From positions 40,973 through 104,972 of the forward strand of contig NZ_BJNM01000006.1 of assembly GCF_006539685.1 (NCBI RefSeq): DNA of 64,000 bases, given 5' to 3'. This document shows positions 43,373 to 53,367 of this stretch, piece by piece (within the stretch, counting starts at the first letter, position 1; each line of letters starts with the position of its first letter). This DNA comes from Gluconobacter oxydans. Its GTDB lineage: Bacteria; Pseudomonadota; Alphaproteobacteria; Acetobacterales; Acetobacteraceae. The position numbers and the translations under genes are program-made. The notes below the pieces were generated by a model that was given only the letters and a program-made list of their open reading frames with translations, did no database searches and was not told the DNA's origin.

Positions 43373-44266
43373 ATGTCCCTTCCTGCCGTCCTGACCCTTA
43401 TCGCTGACCGGAAATCCGGCCCCCTCAAACCCGAGGCCATCGACGTGGCCCGGACGCTCGTCAAAGGCAATGCGCCCATCGTCCTGTCCCCGGGCGAAGC
43501 GGTGGATATTCCCTGCCCGCCGCCGCGTCCCGGCTCGGCCAGCGCCGCCACCATCCGCGCAACCCTCGCGCCCTATCGCGTCGATGCCCTGCTTCTGAAA
43601 ACGCGCGGCCGACGCCGGGCCGTCCTCGTCGCCGACATGGACAGCACCATCGTCACGGGCGAAACGCTCGACGAACTGGCGGACTTGCTGGGCTGTGGCG
43701 AAGACGTCGCCGCCATCACCCGCGCCTCGATGAACGGTGAGCTGGATTTCGAAACCGCACTTGAGGAGCGCGTGGCCCTTCTGGCCGGAAAACCGGCATC
43801 CGTCCTTGAAGACGTCTGGGCCTCCGTCACCCTGACGGAAGGCGCACGCGAACTCGTGCAGACCATGCGCAAACACAACGGCCGCACGGCCCTCGTATCG
43901 GGCGGGTTCACATGGTTCACCCAGCGCGTGGCCGAACTCTGCGGCTTCGATGAAAATTACGGCAATGCGCTGGAAATCGAGGACGGCAAAATCACCGGCC
44001 GCCTCGCCGGCCCGATCCTCGGCCCCGACGCCAAGCGTGACCACCTCGAACGCCTGACCGCAGAGCGCGGCGTGCAGCTTCGTGCTGCCCTGACGACCGG
44101 CGATGGCGCCAACGACATTCCGATGCTCGCCAGCGCCGGGCTTGGTCTGGCCTTCCATGCCAAACCCAATGTCCGCCGCATCATTTCCACGCAGATCAAC
44201 TTCGCCAGCCTGCGCGCGCATCTCTTTGCGCAGGGTTATCACGCGAAGGATTTCGTGACGGACTGA
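43373..44266 (+). CDS. serB: phosphoserine phosphatase
   Basis: 297 residues. HAD motif I VADMDSTIVTGETLDELAD, motif II LVSGGFTWFTQ, motif III/IV TTGDGANDIPML. Final step of serine synthesis. The N-terminal ~75 residues resemble the regulatory domain of SerB proteins. Divergent from miaA. Confidence 0.96.
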   Translation: MSLPAVLTLIADRKSGPLKPEAIDVARTLVKGNAPIVLSPGEAVDIPCPPPRPGSASAATIRATLAPYRVDALLLKTRGRRRAVLVADMDSTIVTGETLDELADLLGCGEDVAAITRASMNGELDFETALEERVALLAGKPASVLEDVWASVTLTEGARELVQTMRKHNGRTALVSGGFTWFTQRVAELCGFDENYGNALEIEDGKITGRLAGPILGPDAKRDHLERLTAERGVQLRAALTTGDGANDIPMLASAGLGLAFHAKPNVRRIISTQINFASLRAHLFAQGYHAKDFVTD

Positions 44267-44291
44267 CCGGAACGTCAAAGCTCCGGATATG

Positions 44292-44329
44292 AAAAAGCCG
44301 CCGAAGTCCCGGACTCCGGCGGCTTTTTT
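44292..44329. terminator. bidirectional terminator
   Basis: AAAAAGCCGCCG (44292-44303), 13-base loop, CGGCGGC followed by six T (44317-44329). It serves serB and the convergent Gly-rich gene. Confidence 0.88.
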
Positions 44330-44332
44330 CGA

Positions 44333-44914
44333 TCAGTATCCCCAGATGTAGGGCGGCACCCCAGAATAGGACGGTGCGGCGTAATAACCGGGAGCATAGC
44401 CCGGCGCATATCCATAACCGCTGTAGCCGCCATAGCCATAAGGCGAGGCCACAGCCATTCCGGCCGCCATGCCAAGACCGACACCAAGGCCCCATCCGCC
44501 CCAGCCCCAGCCACCGCCCCAGCCCGGCATGCCCCAGCCATAACCGAACCAGCCGGGACCGCCCCAACCGTTCCAGCCACCCCAGCCCGGATAACCCCAG
44601 CCACCAAAGCGCGGGCCACCCCAGCCACCGCCCCAGCCGCCGCCACGGAAACCCCAGCCAGGACGTCCGCCGCCATAACCGCCTCCCCAGCCACCACCGG
44701 GATCACCACGGAATCCGCCGCCGCCCATGCCGCCGGGGCCCCCTCCATGGAAACCGCCACCACCCATGCCACCGCCGCCATGGAAGCCACCGCCTCCACC
44801 ACCGCCATGCCCGCCACCTCCGCCGCCACCATGCTGGGCAAAGGCAGGGAGAGAAATCGAGGACGCCAGCAGGGCCAGCATCAGTGCGGCAGCGGGTCTG
44901 TGTGCAAAGGTCAT
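44333..44914 (-). CDS. secreted Gly/Trp/Tyr-rich low-complexity protein
   Basis: 193 residues from ATG 44914 (AGGAAA upstream). Signal peptide ~1-26 ending AFAQ, then HGGGGGGGHGGGG-type repeats, a Gly-Trp-rich middle (WGGWNGWGGPGWFGYGWG), a short hydrophobic stretch (LGVGLGMAAGMAVA) and a Gly-Tyr-rich tail ending PPYIWGY. Probably exported or anchored in the envelope. No enzymatic domain is visible; function unknown. Confidence 0.75.
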   Translation of the reverse strand: MTFAHRPAAALMLALLASSISLPAFAQHGGGGGGGHGGGGGGGFHGGGGMGGGGFHGGGPGGMGGGGFRGDPGGGWGGGYGGGRPGWGFRGGGWGGGWGGPRFGGWGYPGWGGWNGWGGPGWFGYGWGMPGWGGGWGWGGWGLGVGLGMAAGMAVASPYGYGGYSGYGYAPGYAPGYYAAPSYSGVPPYIWGY

Positions 44915-45004
44915 AGCAAGTTTCCTGTGGGAAAGCCTGATCATTTTCCCATATCGGCATTATCAGATCGCGTGGGAAGGTGGCTTTCCCATGACGAAAC
45001 AACT

Positions 45005-45020
45005 TGTTTCACGTGAAACA
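45005..45020. promoter_or_regulatory. perfect parS ParB-binding site 3
   Basis: TGTTTCACGTGAAACA, identical to the bacterial parS consensus, intergenic just before the DUF721 gene 3' end. Confidence 0.92.
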
Positions 45021-45026
45021 TTTCCG

Positions 45027-45569
45027 TCACCTTCGCCGGCGCCGCGCACCCAGATGTCCACCAAGGCTCTCCAGCGCCAGTCGAAGCTCCTCATCCTCGA
45101 TATCCGGCACCTCGATCTGCAGCGGTTTCGGACGCTTCGGCGTCGGTCGCTCGAACGCGACCAGATCCTGAACGATCTTCAGACGCTCGATTCCGTATTC
45201 CCCCCGCAACCCGCAGGCGACATTGATGCGTTCGATGATCTGGGGCGCCAGATGCTGAAGCTCCATGGCGATCGGTCCCGAACACGCCAGCGTCAGCGTC
45301 CCCGCAGAAAGACGTCGCGGCTCGGTCTGCTTTGCCAGACGCGGCCCGACAAAATCTATCCAGTCCATCATCAGCCGCGCCAGAACAGGCGGCTTCTTCT
45401 TGAAGACCGGCTGCGTCAGCGCCTGTACGAAAGACCCGATCTGCTTCGCCCCCGAGCGACGCGGCTTCCAGTTCCGGTCTGACGGCACCCAGCCATCAGG
45501 CTCCGGAGCGGCCTTCTTTCGGGAGGTGTTTCGTGTGGGGCGCTTGTCCGAACCGCAATCCTTCGTCAT
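45027..45569 (-). CDS. DUF721 / DciA-like protein
   Basis: 180 residues from ATG 45569 (GGGAACGGA upstream). The central DUF721 region (SFVQALTQPVFKKKPPVLARLMMDWIDFVGPRLAKQTEP, read here as segments of one domain) ends in LTLACSGPIAMELQHLAP. DciA proteins of this family load the replicative helicase. The C terminus is very basic. Head-to-head with mutY, whose preferred start overlaps this gene's 5' end. Confidence 0.8.
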   Translation of the reverse strand: MTKDCGSDKRPTRNTSRKKAAPEPDGWVPSDRNWKPRRSGAKQIGSFVQALTQPVFKKKPPVLARLMMDWIDFVGPRLAKQTEPRRLSAGTLTLACSGPIAMELQHLAPQIIERINVACGLRGEYGIERLKIVQDLVAFERPTPKRPKPLQIEVPDIEDEELRLALESLGGHLGARRRRR

Positions 45570-46641
45570 ATCCGTTCCCGTGACTCCTGATGCATCCGCC
45601 CTGCTACGCTGGTACGACCACCACCGCCGCGTCCTGCCATGGCGCAGCCTCCCCGGCCATCGCCCGGACCCGTACGCCGTCTGGCTGAGCGAAATCATGC
45701 TCCAGCAGACAACCGTCAAGGCCGTCATAGCCTATTACGAGCGCTTTCTCACGCATTACCCGACAGTTCAGGACCTCGCGGCGGCCCCGCTCGAAGACGT
45801 CCTGCACCTCTGGGCCGGCCTTGGCTATTATGCCCGCGCCCGCAATCTCCATGCCTGTGCAAAACGCGTCTCCGAACGCGGCGGTTTCCCCGATACGGTC
45901 GAAGAGCTGCTGACACTCCCCGGAATTGGCGCCTATACGGCCCGCGCCATCGCCGCCATCGCCTTCGGACGTCCCGTCGTCCCGGTTGATGGCAATGTCG
46001 AGCGCGTCACAGCCCGCCTGAACGCCATCGAAGATCCCCTCCCGGCCTCACGCCCGCTGCTCGCCCGACAGGCCGCGCTCCTGAACGACGATCCTGTGGC
46101 CCAAAGCCGGCCGTCCGATTTCGCGCAGGCCCTGTTCGATCTCGGCGCCACGATCTGCACTCCGCGCAGTCCCGCCTGCCTGACCTGCCCCTGGCAGACA
46201 TCCTGCATCGCCCATGCCCGCGGTATCGCAGCACAGCTCCCGGCCAAACAGCCCAAACAGGCTCGCCCCACCCGGTACGGTGCGCATTTCCTCATGCATG
46301 ACAATGACGGCCAGATCCTCCTGCGCACACGCCCCCCCACCGGCCTGCTCGGCAGCATGGACGAGCTCCCCGGAACCGACTGGCGCAGCACGCCCTGGAC
46401 GGACGAAGAAGCCCTCACCCACGCCCCCTGCCTGACCCACTGGGTCCGCCGAGGCGAGATCCGCCATGTCTTTACCCATTTCACCCTGTACCTCACGGTC
46501 TACGAGGCTTGCCTTCCGCAGAGCCATAATGCAGGGATCGATTCCTCTTTCGGCACGTTCCGCTCAGCAAAGCGCGCCGCCCTGCCCGGCGTCATGAAGA
46601 AATGCCTGGCCCTCACCAAGCAGACTCCGGAGACACGATGA
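45535..46641 (+). CDS. mutY: A/G-specific adenine glycosylase
   Basis: 368 residues from GTG 45535 (GGGAGG 8 bases upstream); GTG 45580 (TPDASALLRWYDHHRR) is an alternative nearer to typical MutY N termini but lacks a ribosome site. Helix-hairpin-helix LLTLPGIGAYTARAI, catalytic Asp in VPVDGNVERV, and the 4Fe-4S ligands C-x6-C-x2-C-x5-C (CTPRSPACLTCPWQTSC). The C-terminal NUDIX-like domain recognises 8-oxoG. It removes A opposite 8-oxoG. Confidence 0.95.
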   Translation: MGRLSEPQSFVISVPVTPDASALLRWYDHHRRVLPWRSLPGHRPDPYAVWLSEIMLQQTTVKAVIAYYERFLTHYPTVQDLAAAPLEDVLHLWAGLGYYARARNLHACAKRVSERGGFPDTVEELLTLPGIGAYTARAIAAIAFGRPVVPVDGNVERVTARLNAIEDPLPASRPLLARQAALLNDDPVAQSRPSDFAQALFDLGATICTPRSPACLTCPWQTSCIAHARGIAAQLPAKQPKQARPTRYGAHFLMHDNDGQILLRTRPPTGLLGSMDELPGTDWRSTPWTDEEALTHAPCLTHWVRRGEIRHVFTHFTLYLTVYEACLPQSHNAGIDSSFGTFRSAKRAALPGVMKKCLALTKQTPETR

Positions 46642-47282
46642 CTGAAACATCCCCGACACTGCGCCTGTGGTTCATGGACTGGCATGGCTGGATGCTCGAC
46701 CACGATCCACTGAAAGATGCTCCGACCCGCACCCCTTTCCAGCCAGGCCGCCTTCCGGGACTTTGCGCCCTTGTCCCGGCAGCCTTCCAGTTCCCCTGCC
46801 GCCCGTTCATGGAAAAACGCGTGTCCATGCCCCGGGCTTTCCCGGAAATGGAAATGCAGGAACTGCCCCATAACCGGGTCGCATTCTTCCTGCCCAGGCA
46901 TGAGACCTACCTGATCAGCGTTCCTTTTGGTTCCGGACTCGTGGATTACTATTCCCCGTCGCAAAAAGAGTGGGAAACCTTTCTTCCCCTGACTCTGGAA
47001 ATGCTGCGCGGACTTTCCCTGCTCGTAACGCCCGCTGCCCTGAAGCTGGAAGACGACACCGGCGAAGAGCTGCCGACTCCGGCTCTGCACGAGCAGATGA
47101 CCCTCCGGTTCGGCGAAAGAAACCTTCCCCTGTTCCTGAACACCGATGCCCTGACCCGGATCGGCCAGATCATGCCCGGCACAAGCGCTTCAATCGAGCT
47201 GACATGGCAGATCGACGCCGCCCCCTCCCCTGTCATCGTTCACCATCAGACGGCCCCGACACCGGCACCGGAAACACTGTAA
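46638..47282 (+). CDS. hypothetical protein (214 aa) coupled to mutY
   Basis: ATG 46638 overlaps the mutY stop (ATGA). It begins MTETSPTLRLWFMDWHGWML; then FPCRPFMEKRVSMPRAFPEM and FLPRHETYLISVPFGSGLVD. No signal peptide or membrane helix. No family recognised; coupling to mutY suggests co-expression but not function. Confidence 0.65.
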   Translation: MTETSPTLRLWFMDWHGWMLDHDPLKDAPTRTPFQPGRLPGLCALVPAAFQFPCRPFMEKRVSMPRAFPEMEMQELPHNRVAFFLPRHETYLISVPFGSGLVDYYSPSQKEWETFLPLTLEMLRGLSLLVTPAALKLEDDTGEELPTPALHEQMTLRFGERNLPLFLNTDALTRIGQIMPGTSASIELTWQIDAAPSPVIVHHQTAPTPAPETL

Positions 47283-47301
47283 AACCAGAGACACAGCCAG
47301 T

Positions 47302-47329
47302 CCCGGAAGAGTCATCCGGGACGTCCCGA
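47302..47329 (+). terminator. hairpin after the mutY operon
   Basis: TCCCGGA (47302-47308), 7-base loop, TCCGGGA (47316-47322), overlapping the palindrome CGGGACGTCCCG (47318-47329). No T-run. Confidence 0.45.
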
Positions 47330-47598
47330 CGCTATTTACAGCCCGAAATACCGGAACCAGACCTTTGTGGTCCTCATCCGTTTCACGGAAGCCTTCCGGC
47401 TGTATTCAATTCCCCCTCATGAGAAAGGGTTTTTTCAATTAATTGTAATGTTTGATTGATGTCCTTCACATGCGGGATTTTTGTTCTAAACATTCCTGTG
47501 TCTGGAGCAGACAGGTATTTCATACGAAGCCGGTCCGTTTTCCGGCTGTCATGGGAAGATATGTCATCTAGAGGTTCTTTTCTTGCCGTTTCTGGGGT

Positions 47599-47635
47599 CC
47601 GTCATGACGGAACGGGCCGTCTCTTCTGTTATACT
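47599..47635 (+). promoter_or_regulatory. candidate pdc promoter with 12-bp palindrome
   Basis: TATACT (47630-47635) is a good -10 box. The palindrome CCGTCATGACGG (47599-47610) occupies the -35 position and could be an operator. The leader to pdc would be ~300 bases. The remainder of 47330-47943 shows an AT-rich tract (47424-47505) and no convincing gene. Confidence 0.45.
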
Positions 47636-47943
47636 ACCCATTATTTAACGACAGAAAATCGCACACCTATAGTTCCCGGTTTTTCCAACGCCCCTGACGG
47701 CACGTCACCTTTCAGCGTCCTGCTCCAGACACCTGCCCCCGAACTCCGGATGGCCTCATACGCTTTTCCCGGACAGGTCCAGGTTCCTTCCCGACACCAC
47801 TGTTGTCCCAATGGCTACGCGGTCCTTCCGGATACCCGTGACCTGTCACCTGCCTTTTTCGGTCAGATGACTGCATGGTCCTGTCAGCAAGGCAGATCAT
47901 CCAGTCATCTGACCGTCCCTATGGCTCCTGAGGTACTGAAATC

Positions 47944-49635
47944 ATGACTTATACTGTCGGACATTATCTTGCCGAACGACTGACACAGATCGGCCTGAAG
48001 CATCATTTCGCCGTTGCCGGTGACTATAACCTCGTTCTGCTCGACCAGCTGATCGAACAGGGCGGCACGAAGCAGATCTATGACTGCAACGAGCTGAACT
48101 GCAGCTTCGCCGCCGAAGGTTATGCCCGCGCCAACGGTGCGGCCGCTGCCGTCATCACCTTCAGCGTCGGCGCCATCTCCGCCATGAACGGCCTCGGCGG
48201 CGCCTATGCCGAGAACCTGCCGATCCTCGTGATTTCGGGCGCTCCGAACTCCAACGATCACGGTTCGGGCCACGTCCTGCACCACACGATCGGCACGACG
48301 GACTACAGCTACCAGATGGAAATGGCGAAGCACGTCACCTGTGCCGCCGAAAGCATCACCTCTGCGGAAACCGCGCCGGCCAAGATCGACCACGTCATCC
48401 GCACGATGCTGCGCGAGAAGAAGCCGGCCTTTCTCGAAATCGCCTGCAACATCTCGGCCGCACCCTGCGTCCGTCCGGGCCCGGTCTCGTCCCTGCACGC
48501 CCATCCGCGTCCGGATGAAGCCAGCCTGAAGGCCGCTCTGGACGAAAGCCTGAGCTTCCTCAACAAGACCAACAAGGTCGCCATCCTGGTCGGCACCAAG
48601 CTGCGCGCAGCCGAAGCCCTCAAGGAAACGGTCGAACTGGCTGACAAGCTTGGCTGCCCCGTCACGGTCATGGCGGCTGCAAAGAGCTACTTCCCCGAGA
48701 CGCACCCCGGCTTCCGTGGCGTGTACTGGGGCGACGTCAGCAGCCCGGGCGCCCAGGAAATCATCGAAGGCGCCGATGCCGTCATCTGCCTGGCACCGGT
48801 CTGGAACGACTACTCCTCGGGCGGCTGGAAGAGCGTTGTCCGTGGCGAAAAGGTCCTCGAGGTCGATCCCAACCGCGTCACCGTCAACGGCAAGACCTTC
48901 GAAGGCTTCCGCCTGAAGGAATTCGTCAAGGCCCTGACCGAGAAGGCTCCGAAGAAGTCCGCAGCCCTGACCGGCGAATACAAGCCCGTCATGCTGCCGA
49001 AGGCCGACCCGTCCAAGCCGCTGTCCAACGACGAAATGACCCGCCAGATCAATGAACTGGTCGACGGCAACACCACCCTTTTCGCCGAGACCGGCGACTC
49101 ATGGTTCAACGCCGTGCGTATGCACCTTCCCGAAGGTGCGAAGGTCGAGACGGAAATGCAGTGGGGTCACATCGGCTGGTCCGTTCCGTCCATGTTCGGC
49201 AACGCCACCGCTTCGCCGGAGCGCAAGCACGTCCTCATGGTCGGTGACGGTTCCTTCCAGCTGACGGCGCAGGAAGTGGCCCAGATGGTCCGCTACGAAC
49301 TGCCGGTCATCATCTTCCTGGTGAACAACCACGGCTACGTCATCGAAATGGCCATCCATGACGGCCCGTACAACTACATCCAGAACTGGGACTACGCGGC
49401 TCTGATGCAGTGCTTCAACCAGGGCGTCCCGGGCGAGGAAAGCGGCAAGTACGGTCTCGGCCTGCATGCCACGACCGGTGCGGAACTGGCCGAAGCCATC
49501 GCCAAGGCCAAGAAGAACACCCGTGGCCCGACGCTCATCGAGTGCAAGCTCGATCGCACGGACTGCACCAAGACCCTCGTGGAGTGGGGCAAGGCTGTTG
49601 CCGCCGCAAACTCCCGCAAGCCGCAGAACGTCTGA
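47944..49635 (+). CDS. pdc: pyruvate decarboxylase
   Basis: 563 residues, close to Zymomonas PDC in length and residue numbering. Catalytic residues are in place: D27 (AVAGDYN), E50 (CNELNCSF), H113-H114 (HVLHHTIGT), ThDP-Mg site [14 protein letters not shown], and [14 protein letters not shown]. It converts pyruvate to acetaldehyde and CO2; in acetic acid bacteria the aldehyde is then oxidised to acetate. GAGG lies upstream of the ATG, and codon use is strongly biased to C-ending codons, suggesting high expression. It is rare in bacteria. Confidence 0.98.
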   Translation: MTYTVGHYLAERLTQIGLKHHFAVAGDYNLVLLDQLIEQGGTKQIYDCNELNCSFAAEGYARANGAAAAVITFSVGAISAMNGLGGAYAENLPILVISGAPNSNDHGSGHVLHHTIGTTDYSYQMEMAKHVTCAAESITSAETAPAKIDHVIRTMLREKKPAFLEIACNISAAPCVRPGPVSSLHAHPRPDEASLKAALDESLSFLNKTNKVAILVGTKLRAAEALKETVELADKLGCPVTVMAAAKSYFPETHPGFRGVYWGDVSSPGAQEIIEGADAVICLAPVWNDYSSGGWKSVVRGEKVLEVDPNRVTVNGKTFEGFRLKEFVKALTEKAPKKSAALTGEYKPVMLPKADPSKPLSNDEMTRQINELVDGNTTLFAETGDSWFNAVRMHLPEGAKVETEMQWGHIGWSVPSMFGNATASPERKHVLMVGDGSFQLTAQEVAQMVRYELPVIIFLVNNHGYVIEMAIHDGPYNYIQNWDYAALMQCFNQGVPGEESGKYGLGLHATTGAELAEAIAKAKKNTRGPTLIECKLDRTDCTKTLVEWGKAVAAANSRKPQNV

Positions 49636-49644
49636 ACAAAGCGT

Positions 49645-49711
49645 CTGATCCTTCCCGGATCAGTCCCTGCGACACAGAAAACCCCCCGTGCCAGGCACGG
49701 GGGGTTTTTCT
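49645..49711 (+). terminator. double hairpin terminator of pdc
   Basis: First hairpin CTGATCC/GGATCAG (49645-49663); second AAAACCCCCCGTGC/GCACGGGGGGTTTTT (49678-49709) with a T-run. The second also serves the convergent transporter gene. Confidence 0.9.
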
Positions 49712-49737
49712 TTTGGACCAGCTCTCAACCCAAAAAA

Positions 49738-50802
49738 TCAGAGCAGACGCGCAATCTTCATGAACAGGAACGTCACGGTCATGAAGACGAAACAGACAAT
49801 GCCCGCTTCCACGGTCCCCATCTGCCCCTGCGCCAGAAACATCCCACCAGTATTCATGCCGAAGAATCCGGTCACGAATGTCGCCGGCAGCATCAACGTG
49901 GTCCCGACCGAGACGATATACAGACGCCGGTTGGTCTCTTCCGCCTGATTGGACCCAAGCTCGTCCTGCAACGAGCGCGCGCGGTCCTGAAGCGCGATCA
50001 GATCGTCCAGCGCCGCATGAACCTGCCGCTCGGCCCGATCCCGCAATTCGTCTTCCGCCCAGTCCGGAAGATCCAGATCCTCGTCCTTCAGAACCCGGTC
50101 GATCGGCGTCACGACCCGACGCAGCTCGGTCGCACGACGGCGCACCTTACCGACAATGCTGCCCAGATGTCCTAAGTCAGAGCGATGCTCGATCAGCAGA
50201 AGCACGTCTTCCGCCCGGTCCAGCTCATCATCCAGATGCCCGAGCTGCCGCCGCACCGTCCCCGTGAATTCCCGCAAGGCGCGGTCGATGATTCCCGCAG
50301 GCGTCTTCGGAATCTGGTCCGGCTTGAGCGAACGATACGCAGCACCCAGAACCGGAATGGGATTGCGCCGCGTCGTGATCAGCAGATCCGGCCGCATCGC
50401 AAAGCGCCAGGCACAGATTTCCCGGTCCTCTTCCGACAGCGCATCGTCAAACGCCGGCAGCGCGCCCCAGATCAGATCCCCGAACGCCTCAAGCGCAATG
50501 CCATATTCCGTCTCGGCCAGCATGGCGCACACGTCTTCGGGCAGATCCGGCAGATGCGCGACATAGCCGCGTGCGGAGCTGTGCACCGTATCGAAATGCA
50601 GCCAGTACCAGCCATCACTCTCGACAGGACGCTCCGGCGCCAGAAGCGCCTCGACTTCCGCCGATGCCAGCGTCCGCAGCTCCTGCCCCGGCACGGCATG
50701 AACCGCCCAGACGAGACCGTTTGCAAAAGCGGGCGCGCCGGTTTCCTGATGTTCCGGATCCAGAACCGTGAAGGGGAAGTTGTAGGCAGTGCTGTCTGAC
50801 AC
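49738..50802 (-). CDS. CorA-family metal transporter (ZntB-like)
   Basis: 354 residues: a cytosolic domain with long helices (~150-290) and two C-terminal membrane helices, with the pore motif FFGMNTGG (GMN) between them. The family carries Mg, Ni/Co or Zn. The first ~15 residues and GLVWAVHAVPG-type N domain are nearer to ZntB than to CorA, but the ion cannot be assigned. Confidence 0.9.
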   Translation of the reverse strand: MSDSTAYNFPFTVLDPEHQETGAPAFANGLVWAVHAVPGQELRTLASAEVEALLAPERPVESDGWYWLHFDTVHSSARGYVAHLPDLPEDVCAMLAETEYGIALEAFGDLIWGALPAFDDALSEEDREICAWRFAMRPDLLITTRRNPIPVLGAAYRSLKPDQIPKTPAGIIDRALREFTGTVRRQLGHLDDELDRAEDVLLLIEHRSDLGHLGSIVGKVRRRATELRRVVTPIDRVLKDEDLDLPDWAEDELRDRAERQVHAALDDLIALQDRARSLQDELGSNQAEETNRRLYIVSVGTTLMLPATFVTGFFGMNTGGMFLAQGQMGTVEAGIVCFVFMTVTFLFMKIARLL

Positions 50803-51015
50803 GACATCCTCCTGTTCTCAGGGGGTTCAGGACCGGCAGAACCGGCATGCAGGTTCAACAGAAACGACTGGAAAAAGACGGGGGACAAACCCTGTCGGCT
50901 TCTCGCATGGTCTGCAGACCGACGCAATATACCCCCCCTTTCCGTAAACAGAGGCGTCCCGCGATGCAACTCCGGCCGGGCGCAGCGGTTATTCCAACAC
51001 TCCCTGATGAGTCAG

Positions 51016-51030
51016 CCCCTGACGCAGGGG
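51016..51030 (+). other. short hairpin in the leader of the 51056 gene
   Basis: CCCCTG, 3-base loop, CAGGGG, 26 bases before the start. The rest of the 50803-51055 gap shows nothing clear. Confidence 0.3.
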
Positions 51031-51055
51031 AACTCCCCTCCGGAAAGGAATGTCC

Positions 51056-51433
51056 ATGTCCATCCGCACATCCTTCTTCGCCGCAAGCCTCCTGATCGGC
51101 ACTGCTGTCGCTGCTCCGTCCGTCATGGCCCAGGCCGTGAGCGCTCCCAGCAACGACCAGACGCAGACCTCGACTTCGGCCATACAGAAGGCCCAGAACT
51201 CCACGGTCAGCCAGCCGAACAACAGCCTGCCGACCAATCCGCGCACGGTTACGGAACAGCCGGACCAGCCGCCCCCGGCAGCTCCCGGCGCCATGAGCCG
51301 CACCACGACTGAAACCGGTCCCGTCCCTTCCAACCAGAAGGACGTGCACAAGCTCTCCCGCAAGCATCACCGCTCGCATCACAAGACGACCACGCCGACC
51401 GAAACGTCGCCGCAGGCCACGTCGCCGGAATAA
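51056..51433 (+). CDS. secreted hypothetical protein with His/Lys-rich tail
   Basis: 125 residues from ATG 51056 (AAGGA 6 bases upstream). Signal peptide ~1-24 ending VMAQA, then a Gln/Asn/Ser/Thr/Pro-rich disordered body and [12 protein letters not shown] near the end, which could bind metal or anionic polymers. No family recognised. Confidence 0.65.
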   Translation: MSIRTSFFAASLLIGTAVAAPSVMAQAVSAPSNDQTQTSTSAIQKAQNSTVSQPNNSLPTNPRTVTEQPDQPPPAAPGAMSRTTTETGPVPSNQKDVHKLSRKHHRSHHKTTTPTETSPQATSPE

Positions 51434-51527
51434 GGGCGACAGGCCTATTGCCGGGCCCGCCCTTTCCGCGGGTCCGCCAAGCCTTTATACAGGCAGCCAT
51501 CCAAAGATGGGCAGCAAGGGCCATTTC

Positions 51528-52823
51528 ATGACGACGCAGGATTACAAGGTTCGCGACATTACTCTGGCAGACTGGGGCCGCAAGGAAATCTCCATCGCCG
51601 AAGGCGAAATGCCGGGCCTGATGGCTCTTCGCGAAGAGTACAAGGACTCACAGCCGCTCAAGGGCGCACGCATCGCCGGCTGTCTGCACATGACCATCCA
51701 GACCGCAGTGCTGATCGAGACGCTGATCGCTCTCGGCGCCACGGTCCGCTGGTCCTCGTGCAACATCTTCTCCACGCAGGATCACGCCGCAGCAGCCATC
51801 GCGGCCGCCGGCATCCCCGTCTTCGCCTGGAAGGGCCTGACGGAAGACGAGTTCAACTGGTGCATCGAGCAGACCATCCATGGTCCCGATGGCTGGACGC
51901 CGAACATGATCCTCGATGATGGTGGCGACCTCACCATCATGATGCACGACAAGTACCCCGAAATGCTCAAGGACGTGCGCGGCATCTCCGAAGAGACGAC
52001 GACGGGCGTGCATCGCCTGTGGGAAATGTCCAAGAAGGGCACGCTGAAGGTTCCCGCCATCAACGTGAACGACAGCGTCACCAAGTCCAAGTTCGACAAC
52101 CTGTATGGCTGCCGTGAGAGCCTCGTGGACGCGATCCGTCGCGGCACGGACGTCATGATGGCCGGCAAGGTCGCCGTGGTCGCCGGTTACGGTGACGTCG
52201 GCAAGGGCTCCGCTGCCTCCCTGCGCAACGCAGGCTGCCGCGTGCTCGTGACCGAAGTCGATCCGATCTGCGCTCTTCAGGCCGCCATGGAAGGCTATGA
52301 AGTCGTCACGATGGAAAACGCAGCACCGCGCGGCGACATTTTCGTCACCTGCACGGGCAACGTGGACATCATCACGATCGACCACATGCGTGAGATGAAG
52401 GACCGTGCGATCGTCTGCAACATCGGTCACTTCGACAGCGAAATCCAGGTCGAAGCCCTGCGCAACTACCGCTGGAACAACATCAAGCCGCAGGTTGACG
52501 AGATCGAGCTGGCTCCGAACCGCCGCATCATCCTTCTGTCCGAAGGCCGTCTGGTGAACCTGGGCAACGCAACGGGCCACCCGTCCTTCGTGATGTCCGC
52601 GTCCTTCACCAACCAGACCCTGGCTCAGATCGAACTGTGGACGGCAAAGCCGGGCCAGTACGAAGTCAAGGTCTACACCCTGCCGAAGGCTCTGGACGAG
52701 AAAGTCGCTGCCCTGCACCTCGCAAAGGTCGGCGCGGAACTTTCCAAAATGTCACAGAAACAGGCCGACTACATCGACGTTCCAGTCAATGGTCCGTTCA
52801 AGCACGAAGAATACCGCTACTAA
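51528..52823 (+). CDS. ahcY: adenosylhomocysteinase
   Basis: 431 residues from ATG 51528 (AAGGG upstream; an in-frame ATG at 51507 would add seven residues). Motifs: [33 protein letters not shown], the NAD site [13 protein letters not shown] and the C-terminal HxEYRY (KHEEYRY). It splits S-adenosylhomocysteine into adenosine and homocysteine, relieving inhibition of methyltransferases. No SAH-riboswitch pattern was recognised upstream. Confidence 0.98.
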   Translation: MTTQDYKVRDITLADWGRKEISIAEGEMPGLMALREEYKDSQPLKGARIAGCLHMTIQTAVLIETLIALGATVRWSSCNIFSTQDHAAAAIAAAGIPVFAWKGLTEDEFNWCIEQTIHGPDGWTPNMILDDGGDLTIMMHDKYPEMLKDVRGISEETTTGVHRLWEMSKKGTLKVPAINVNDSVTKSKFDNLYGCRESLVDAIRRGTDVMMAGKVAVVAGYGDVGKGSAASLRNAGCRVLVTEVDPICALQAAMEGYEVVTMENAAPRGDIFVTCTGNVDIITIDHMREMKDRAIVCNIGHFDSEIQVEALRNYRWNNIKPQVDEIELAPNRRIILLSEGRLVNLGNATGHPSFVMSASFTNQTLAQIELWTAKPGQYEVKVYTLPKALDEKVAALHLAKVGAELSKMSQKQADYIDVPVNGPFKHEEYRY

Positions 52824-52898
52824 GACAAGGCGGATCAGGAAGGGCGAAACCCCGGTTACGCCCCTTCCGGACTTCCTTAATCAACAGGAGTTACACTC

Positions 52899-53291
52899 AT
52901 GGGTCTTTTCAGCACCATCATGTCCAAGATCTTTGGCCATGCAGAAGCCGCAACGCCGTCCACCAGTGCAGCCCCGGCCGCCACTGCACCTGCCGCCGCT
53001 CCGGCTGCTCCCGCAGCAGCGCCCGCCGCAGCTCCGGTGGACGTGGATGCCGTCCTGTCCGATCTGGCATCCAAGGCCGGCCAGCCGCTGAACTACAAGA
53101 CCTCCATCGTGGATCTCCTGAAGCTGCTCGGTCTCGACAGCTCGCTCCAGTCCCGCAAGGAACTGGCCGGCGAACTGCATTATTCGGGCAGCACGGACGA
53201 CACCGCGACGATGAACGTCTGGCTCATCAAGCAGGTCTACGCCGAGCTGGCCAAGAATGGCGGCAAGGTCCCGGCTGACTGGACGCACTGA
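52899..53291 (+). CDS. DUF3597 family protein
   Basis: 130 residues; CAGGAG precedes the ATG. N-terminal GLFSTIMSKIFGHA, an Ala/Pro-rich linker (~17-46), then the DUF3597 core VDAVLSDLASKAGQPLNYKT ... LLGLDSSLQSRKELAGEL and WLIKQVYAELAKNGGKVP. The family resembles LysM-protein tails; function unknown. It lies 75 bases after ahcY. Confidence 0.85.
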   Translation: MGLFSTIMSKIFGHAEAATPSTSAAPAATAPAAAPAAPAAAPAAAPVDVDAVLSDLASKAGQPLNYKTSIVDLLKLLGLDSSLQSRKELAGELHYSGSTDDTATMNVWLIKQVYAELAKNGGKVPADWTH

Positions 53292-53319
53292 TCCGCGCCC
53301 CGTCCGCACGGACAGCATG

Positions 53320-53353
53320 AAAAAGCCCGGCTGGAAACAGCCGGGCTTTTTTT
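53320..53353. terminator. bidirectional terminator
   Basis: AAAAAGCCCGGCTG, GAAA loop, CAGCCGGGCTTTTTTT; between convergent genes. Confidence 0.9.
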
Positions 53354-53367
53354 ATGAAATTCCTGTG

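Noticed and set aside
47456..47947. A 163-residue open frame just before pdc
   Set aside because: No ribosome site, no recognisable domain and irregular composition; it overlaps the candidate pdc promoter and leader.
51434..51527. SAH or SAM riboswitch upstream of ahcY
   Set aside because: The 94-base gap shows GC-rich pairing potential but not the conserved cores of those riboswitches.
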